DNA of 22,159 nt from JBHJGM01 sp964405825 (GTDB lineage: Bacteria; Verrucomicrobiota; Verrucomicrobiia; Opitutales; JBHJGM01), in the NCBI GenBank assembly GCA_964405825.1, contig CAYOPI010000052.1, forward strand, positions 1-22,159, in the 5' to 3' direction. Position 1 is the first letter of the stretch. Every line of letters starts with the position of its first letter. Below, piece by piece: positions 16,873-22,159 of the stretch. Position numbers and translations under genes: made by a program. The notes under the pieces are model-generated. The model did no database searches, was not told the origin of the DNA, and was given only the letters and a program-made list of their open reading frames with translations.

Positions 16873-19800
16873 CTACGGCAGGGTCAGGCTGAGATTTAGG
16901 AAGAAGTACCGTTGGGTCTGGCCGATCACGTTGTAGGGCGGGTTGGCCAGGTCGATGCGGATGCGCTCCAGGTCGTCGCGGCCGGTCACCGCCTCAGGCG
17001 GATTGACCGTCATGTGGCCTTCGTCAACCCCGCTGAACTGGCCGTGGGCGAGGATGGTCGACTGCATCAGCGTCCAGTCCACTTCGCTGGCCACCTTCGC
17101 GCGGGCAAAGCTCGCCGAGATGCCCGCGGGCGTCACCGTCAGCGAGAAGCCCTCGTGCGGCAAGTCGTCGATGCGCGGATTCATCCCGAAGAAGAACTGC
17201 GTGAGCACGTTGTAAACGGTGCCGTCGGAGGTGGCGTCGGGGTCGGCCAGACCGGCGGCGATCTCCGACTCCGAGAAGTTGGCCAGCTGCCAGTCGGCGA
17301 AAGCCGAGAGGGCCAGCGTCGTAAACGGCGTGTAGGGCGAGTCGGACACCGAGTTGCGCGCCTGCACACGCACCTGGTAGGCGGTGTCGGGCAGGAGGCC
17401 GCTCAGGCTGGTCGTCACCGTGTCGCCGGTGCCATCGACCGACGGCAACACCAGCTGCGAGAACAAGCCCGAGCCCACCGCCCGGTAGTACAGGCGGAAA
17501 TCATCCTCGTTGTCGCTCCGGTCGACAAAGCTCACGTCGATGGAGGTCGCCGAGGTGCGGGTAAGCATTACGTCCGAGGGCACCAGCGGGCCGGAGTCAA
17601 TCGAACCAGGCACCGGACCGCCCCCGCCGTGATAAAGGCGCGTGGCCGGAATCTCCTGCTTCGAGATACCCGGACCTTCGTAGGACACCAGCAGGTTGTC
17701 GCCGCCGCCTCCCTGGAACATGCCGACCTCAATCGCATAGAAGCCCTCCGCATCGAAGGTGTATATACCCGAGCGCTCCTGGCTGCGGTGGAAGCCGCCG
17801 TTGTCGACCACCTGCTGCTGCTCGATGAAGAGGAAGCTGCCGTCGTCCGACGAGGTGAAGAAGGTGTACTCACCCGGCGTCAAAATCTCGATCAGCCCCT
17901 GGAAGCGGTAGACATAGTTGCTGCCGCCGTCGCGCTCGGAAATGTCGAAGGTGGGGATCAGCCCGTCGATGTCCGGTGTCCCCAGCGCAGCGTAGTCATC
18001 CAATACGTCTTCGGATGGAGTGGTGTCCCAGACCTGGTACTGCAGCTGCGGCGCGGCGTCCGGAACCAGCGGGAGCCCCTCGGTGGTGCCGGTGACCGTC
18101 GCGGTGTTCGTGGAGTCGCCGTTGAGGTTGCGCGCAAGCACCTGCACCTCGTAGGTCGTCGCCGGCTCCAGCCCGGTGAGTTCGACATGAACGGTCGAGC
18201 CCGAGCCCACGCGGCCCAGCACCCCGGCTCGCAACCACTGCAAGGTGCCCTGCACGCGGAAGGCGATGACGAACTCATCCTCGTTGTCGCTGGCGTCGGT
18301 GAAGGAGACGCGCAGGCTCGAGGCGCTGCCATCAGAGGTGACATCCAGATTGGTCGGCACCACCGGCGGGTTCAGGTCCGGCAGCGGTACGGGCAGGTTG
18401 AGGTCACCGGAGGCGTCGCGTCCGTCCAACTCGCGCAGGTAGGCCAGCAGGTCGTCCTGTTGGGTCTGCGGCAAGGCCAGCACGCGCCGGTGCGGGTCAG
18501 CCAGGGCCAGCAGGTCCGGCGTACTGACGGTCATGTCGTCCAGCGTGTAGCGATCGCCCACCGCGGTCACCACGACGGTATTGCTGGTGCCGGCGTTGAA
18601 GCTGACGCCCTCGATGCGGTAGGCGTTCCACTCCAGGCGCGTCACGTTGCGGTTGATCGGAATGTCGTAACTGGTGCCGTTGACGGTCGCGCGCAAGCTC
18701 GCGCCGCTCCGGCCCGTCGTGGCCCGAAACTCCAGCGCGCCGATTCCGCCGGAGCCGCCGTCCACATTGCTGAAGGTGACGTTTTCGCCCGGGTCGATGT
18801 CGACTTCCGCCCCGTGCGAGGCCCCGTCGCGGTTGATCGGAATGAACCCGGGGATGGAGGCGCCGTTGAGGGTTGCGTCCTCGGCCTGGTAGCGCACCCC
18901 GCCGGCCACCACGAAGACGTCCTCGAGCGTCGGCGCGGAGCCGTCGTGGAAGTACGGCTCGGTCTGCCAGATGCCCAGCAGGCTCGGCGTGTCGATGCCC
19001 GTGAGCGTGCTGTCGAGGCGCTTGCCCGAACTCGTCCGCAGCGTGCCCACGTCATGCAAGAGAATCGCCGCGCCGATGCCCCCAAGGGAGTCGGTGTAGC
19101 CGTTGGAGGGGATGTGGCAGCTCATGCAGTTCTGCGAGGCAAAGATGGCCTGCCCGCGCACGGCCGCGTCGGTGAGGGTGCCGTCAAAGTTGCGGTACGG
19201 ACTCTGCGGCAGGAAGCTCTCGTCGAGGCTGGCGACGTAAGCGGCAAGCGCGTCGAGGTCGCTGGAGAGGCCGCTCTTGGGCGCACCCAGCGGATCCTGC
19301 GTGGCGGCGAAGTCTTCGTCGGACATGAACCCGGCCCCGCCAAAGTGCAGGCGCACGTCGTTCTCAAAGTCCTGAATCTCGTCGAAGTTGGCCGACCAGT
19401 GCACGTTGCCGTGGGCCATGCCCTTGCGTGCGCGCAGGTCGGTGGTGTTGCGGAAGCCCTCGCCGCGCTGCGTGAAGTCCATCGTGCGCCCGTCCATCGA
19501 GCCGTCGATGTGGCAGCTGGCGCAGGACATGTAGGACTCCAGGCTCATGCGCTCAAGGGCGTTGGCGTCGCCTGCGTTGCCCGCATCGTAAAAGATCTGC
19601 TTGCCCAGGAGCACCTGCGGGTCGAGCACCTCGCTGGTCACGGTCGGAATCGTGGTGATGTTGTAGGTGCGGTTGCCCGTGCCGAAGAAGTCCGCCAGCT
19701 CGTGCACGGTGATGTCGCGGCTCATGTAGTTCTTGATCCACAGACGCTCGGTGACCGGGTCGACGAAGAGGCCGCTGGGCGCCTTGCCCGCATCGATGCG

Positions 19801-22159
19801 GGCAAAGGTGTTTTCGGAGCCGCCGCCCAGCAGGTGCAGGTGATCGTAAATCGCCGCCAGATTGTTGCCGCGCATGGCCACGAAGATCCAGTCGCCCAGC
19901 GGGGAGAAGGCCACCGCGTTGGCGCCCTCGGCGTTGTCGACGTCCAGGCGGATGTGATCGTCCTGCTCGCCGCTCACGCCGGGTTCGCTGTTATTGCTCA
20001 GGTCGATGCGACCCACCATCGCGCGCACGGTGTGGTCGGGCTCCAGCGGCGAGCTGTTGCCCGTGCCCAGGTCAAAGAAGTCTCCACGCTGGGTGTCGTC
20101 CTTCTTGGCCGTGTAAAAGGCCCACTCCTCGTCCGGGGAAATGGTGATGCTGGCCACGTAGTTGGGGACGCCCGAGCCGGCCGAAGCGCCATCCGTACCG
20201 CGGTCGCCGCGGTCGCGCCACAGCTCGATCGTGTCGGTCAGGGTCAATCCTCCGGGGGTGCTGGTGACCTCCCAGATGATGCCGAAGTTCAGCGGCGAGA
20301 CAAAGCGCGAGACCAGCAGCTTGTCCCCCGCGCCGTAGATCGCGATGGCGTGTGCCCACGGGCCCAGGGTGATGCGGGCGGTCTCGGTCTGGGTGGTTGC
20401 GTCAAAGCGTACCAGATCGCCATAGCCTTCGAGCGTGACAAAGACCTCCGAGCCACTGGCAGTCGCGGCCACACCCACCGGCAGGCTCCCGTAACCCATG
20501 TCGATGGAAGTCAGCAGCGCACCGCTGGCGCCGTCAAAGATGTCGAGAAAGCCCGTGTCGTAACAGGCCACCCAGGCGCGTCCGCCCGAATCCACCGCCA
20601 CCGAACGCGGATCGGTGCCGGTGGGCACCTCCCACTGCGTCACCAGCGTGTCGGCGTTCACCATCGTCAGGGTGCTGTTGTCCGGATTGACGGTGAAGAC
20701 GCGGCGCGTGTCCTCGTCCAGGACGATTGGCGCGGAGTTGGTCGGGAACGGTCCGCTCGGGATATCCGTCACGGTGATGGTCAGCGTGAGGATGTCCGTT
20801 GAAGTGGTGCCATCAGGTTTCTGGTCGCGCACCTGCACTTTGACCTCAAAGTGGCCCTCGGCAAGGTAGGTGTTGCTGATGGTACTGTCGGTGGTCCACT
20901 CGACCGGGTCCGTGCCGTCGCCAAAGCTGTAGCGGTACTGCAGCGGGTCGTTCTCGTCGTCGGTGGCGTCGACGGAGAAGGTCACCGTGCCGCCGGGAGC
21001 GATCGGGAGGTTGCTGGTGCTGACGGCGTTGATGGCCGGGCCCTGATTACCCCCGCTGAGGCCGCTGCCGGTGGAAAAGGCAAAGGAGTAACCCTCAATG
21101 CCATTGCCCGCGGCATCCTTGATCCCGCCGTCGACAAGGATCACCTCGTACGTGGTGTCGGGGGAGAGGTCCTGCTTCGGGGTGATGGTCAGCACGTCGT
21201 CGTGGGAGTGGCTGGTCCAGCAATCGATCGGAGAGCCGCCCACCGGTCGCACGATCACCGTCTCGCCGTTGATGATGGTGAAGCTCTCCAGGTTCTCGTG
21301 AATGAGCAGGCTGATGGGCGCGCCCAGCGGAAAGTTTGTCTGGTCCGGACGCGGGCGGTGGTAGCCCACGTAGGGGCGGCGCGTGTCCGGTTCGGCCTGA
21401 TGCACCCAGACCCCCACCCCGTCGTAACCGGTAAAGCTGTAGGAGCCGCTGATGATGAAGCGGCCCAGGGGCATCATGTACTGACTGGTCTCCAGCGGGT
21501 CGGTCAGGCTGCCGGCGGGGCGTCTTGTGCCGGTCTGGTCGAAGGTCAAATCCACCGTAAAGGTGTCCATGTTTACCTTGTGGTGGCGCGCGAAGACGTA
21601 ATTGTCCTGCGCCTGCACGTAGGGCACGTTCGATGGCCCGTCGGTCTGACCGTTGCGAGCCAGGTCAATGGAGGTGACAAAGCGCAGATCGGTCGGGTCG
21701 GACCAGTCCACCACGTCCATCAGGGTATCCCCGTTGTTGCGGGCAAAGAGGATGTAGTTCTCGTACAGAACCGGCAGATACGCCCCAAAGTCACCCGAGA
21801 GCTTGTCCAGCAGCAGCGGCGGTCCGGGCGGGTCGGCAAAAACCGGGCTCATGTCGTAGGCCAGCACGCCCGTGCGCGACTGGTCCGAGATGACAAACAT
21901 CAGATCGCCCATCGGGATCATCGTACCCGACACCCCGCTCTCCGACAGCGCGTTCCAGTTGGCCACCAGCTCGTTACCCTTGTAGACGAAGGTCTGGCCG
22001 TTGTGGGAGCCGTAGGCCCAGTTGAAAGCCACCGTCCAGGGATAGTACAGGCGGATGAGGCCACCGGTAGCCTCGGGCGGACGGCTCGGGCGGAAGCGCT
22101 GGTCGGCCGGGATGCGTTCGAAGATGTTGGAGTTGAGCCCGTCACGCTTGATCTGCAGC
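16873..22159 (-). CDS. Mosaic extracytoplasmic di-heme c protein with beta-propeller, PKD, CBM-like, FN3 and PA14 modules (5' end outside window)
   Basis: The reading frame is open to the right edge, so the start and any signal peptide are missing; 1761 residues are visible. A GTG at 22032 is not the start, because coding sequence continues through it (GLIRLYYPWTVAFNWAYG). Visible order, numbered from the edge: propeller-like part 1-250; SbsA-type Ig (Big_5) about 260-362; PKD about 373-465 (SFGDGTDP); YVTN-like beta-propeller about 480-833; cytochrome c region from about 847 with CASCH (879-883; DNA 19510-19524) and CMSCH (1011-1015; DNA 19114-19128). A CBM6/35-like insert lies about 1089-1212 (YQAEDATLNG), after which the cytochrome region resumes (DDLLAYLRELDG). 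FN3 about 1265-1358, PA14 about 1372-1493, FN3 about 1525-1617 and a C-terminal module follow. The hemes imply a periplasmic or surface redox role; the substrate is unknown. Confidence 0.85.
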   Translation of the reverse strand, partial: LQIKRDGLNSNIFERIPADQRFRPSRPPEATGGLIRLYYPWTVAFNWAYGSHNGQTFVYKGNELVANWNALSESGVSGTMIPMGDLMFVISDQSRTGVLAYDMSPVFADPPGPPLLLDKLSGDFGAYLPVLYENYILFARNNGDTLMDVVDWSDPTDLRFVTSIDLARNGQTDGPSNVPYVQAQDNYVFARHHKVNMDTFTVDLTFDQTGTRRPAGSLTDPLETSQYMMPLGRFIISGSYSFTGYDGVGVWVHQAEPDTRRPYVGYHRPRPDQTNFPLGAPISLLIHENLESFTIINGETVIVRPVGGSPIDCWTSHSHDDVLTITPKQDLSPDTTYEVILVDGGIKDAAGNGIEGYSFAFSTGSGLSGGNQGPAINAVSTSNLPIAPGGTVTFSVDATDDENDPLQYRYSFGDGTDPVEWTTDSTISNTYLAEGHFEVKVQVRDQKPDGTTSTDILTLTITVTDIPSGPFPTNSAPIVLDEDTRRVFTVNPDNSTLTMVNADTLVTQWEVPTGTDPRSVAVDSGGRAWVACYDTGFLDIFDGASGALLTSIDMGYGSLPVGVAATASGSEVFVTLEGYGDLVRFDATTQTETARITLGPWAHAIAIYGAGDKLLVSRFVSPLNFGIIWEVTSTPGGLTLTDTIELWRDRGDRGTDGASAGSGVPNYVASITISPDEEWAFYTAKKDDTQRGDFFDLGTGNSSPLEPDHTVRAMVGRIDLSNNSEPGVSGEQDDHIRLDVDNAEGANAVAFSPLGDWIFVAMRGNNLAAIYDHLHLLGGGSENTFARIDAGKAPSGLFVDPVTERLWIKNYMSRDITVHELADFFGTGNRTYNITTIPTVTSEVLDPQVLLGKQIFYDAGNAGDANALERMSLESYMSCASCHIDGSMDGRTMDFTQRGEGFRNTTDLRARKGMAHGNVHWSANFDEIQDFENDVRLHFGGAGFMSDEDFAATQDPLGAPKSGLSSDLDALAAYVASLDESFLPQSPYRNFDGTLTDAAVRGQAIFASQNCMSCHIPSNGYTDSLGGIGAAILLHDVGTLRTSSGKRLDSTLTGIDTPSLLGIWQTEPYFHDGSAPTLEDVFVVAGGVRYQAEDATLNGASIPGFIPINRDGASHGAEVDIDPGENVTFSNVDGGSGGIGALEFRATTGRSGASLRATVNGTSYDIPINRNVTRLEWNAYRIEGVSFNAGTSNTVVVTAVGDRYTLDDMTVSTPDLLALADPHRRVLALPQTQQDDLLAYLRELDGRDASGDLNLPVPLPDLNPPVVPTNLDVTSDGSASSLRVSFTDASDNEDEFVIAFRVQGTLQWLRAGVLGRVGSGSTVHVELTGLEPATTYEVQVLARNLNGDSTNTATVTGTTEGLPLVPDAAPQLQYQVWDTTPSEDVLDDYAALGTPDIDGLIPTFDISERDGGSNYVYRFQGLIEILTPGEYTFFTSSDDGSFLFIEQQQVVDNGGFHRSQERSGIYTFDAEGFYAIEVGMFQGGGGDNLLVSYEGPGISKQEIPATRLYHGGGGPVPGSIDSGPLVPSDVMLTRTSATSIDVSFVDRSDNEDDFRLYYRAVGSGLFSQLVLPSVDGTGDTVTTSLSGLLPDTAYQVRVQARNSVSDSPYTPFTTLALSAFADWQLANFSESEIAAGLADPDATSDGTVYNVLTQFFFGMNPRIDDLPHEGFSLTVTPAGISASFARAKVASEVDWTLMQSTILAHGQFSGVDEGHMTVNPPEAVTGRDDLERIRIDLANPPYNVIGQTQRYFFLNLSLTLP

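Noticed and set aside
16912..20802. A long plus-strand open frame antisense to the cytochrome mosaic gene, with similar ones at 12073-14805 and 8244-10007.
   Set aside because: The opposite strand carries recognisable domains and heme motifs throughout. The antisense products have only Val/Gly/Arg-rich shadow composition.
22030..22032. GTG as the start of the cytochrome mosaic gene.
   Set aside because: The frame continues upstream with well-formed protein sequence to the window edge and there is no signal peptide at this point, so the gene is truncated by the window.

Overview
The window is GC-rich DNA and holds six protein genes, all apparently devoted to extracellular polysaccharide or glycoside use. 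It most resembles Verrucomicrobiota (Opitutae-like) or a close PVC-group relative. The reasons are: long secreted proteins with autotransporter-associated beta-strand repeats but no beta-barrel; a recurring C-terminal module introduced by an acidic, EF-hand-like Ca-binding loop; a large mosaic cytochrome protein with PKD, FN3 and PA14 modules; a DUF4886 protein; and start codons without Shine-Dalgarno sequences. The phylum call is an inference from architecture, not from a marker gene.

Left half, plus strand: a DUF4886/SGNH-type protein (32-904); a secreted glycoside hydrolase family 9 enzyme (1007-3451); a LacI-family regulator 24 bp downstream (3476-4513); and a secreted beta-strand-repeat protein (4667-7879), followed by a strong intrinsic terminator (7992-8030). 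The 349-bp convergent gap 7880-8228 contains that terminator and a 38-bp direct repeat present twice, 72 bp apart.

Right half, minus strand, read from the right: a very large mosaic protein, truncated by the right edge (16873-22159), with a beta-propeller, two heme c sites, a carbohydrate-binding-like domain inserted in the cytochrome part, PA14 and FN3 modules; then a 2225-residue protein (10033-16710); then a cytoplasmic GH63-like glycosidase (8229-10001) starting 31 bp after it.

The most striking point is a split/fused relationship. The 2225-residue protein is, in order, the beta-strand-repeat region of the 4667-7879 protein, a jelly-roll-like linker, a GH9 enzyme like the 1007-3451 protein, and then the C-terminal module of the 4667-7879 protein. 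The functions encoded separately on the plus strand are therefore joined in one polypeptide on the minus strand. A shared motif (core ACG.AA.GTCAA) lies 29-49 bp before the start codons of both GH9-containing genes and of the beta-repeat gene, and is a good candidate operator for the LacI regulator. Together this looks like a regulated beta-glucan (or similar) degradation locus: surface binding and cleavage by the GH9 and beta-repeat proteins, possible ester removal by DUF4886, intracellular trimming by the GH63-like enzyme, and an extracytoplasmic redox protein of unknown substrate.
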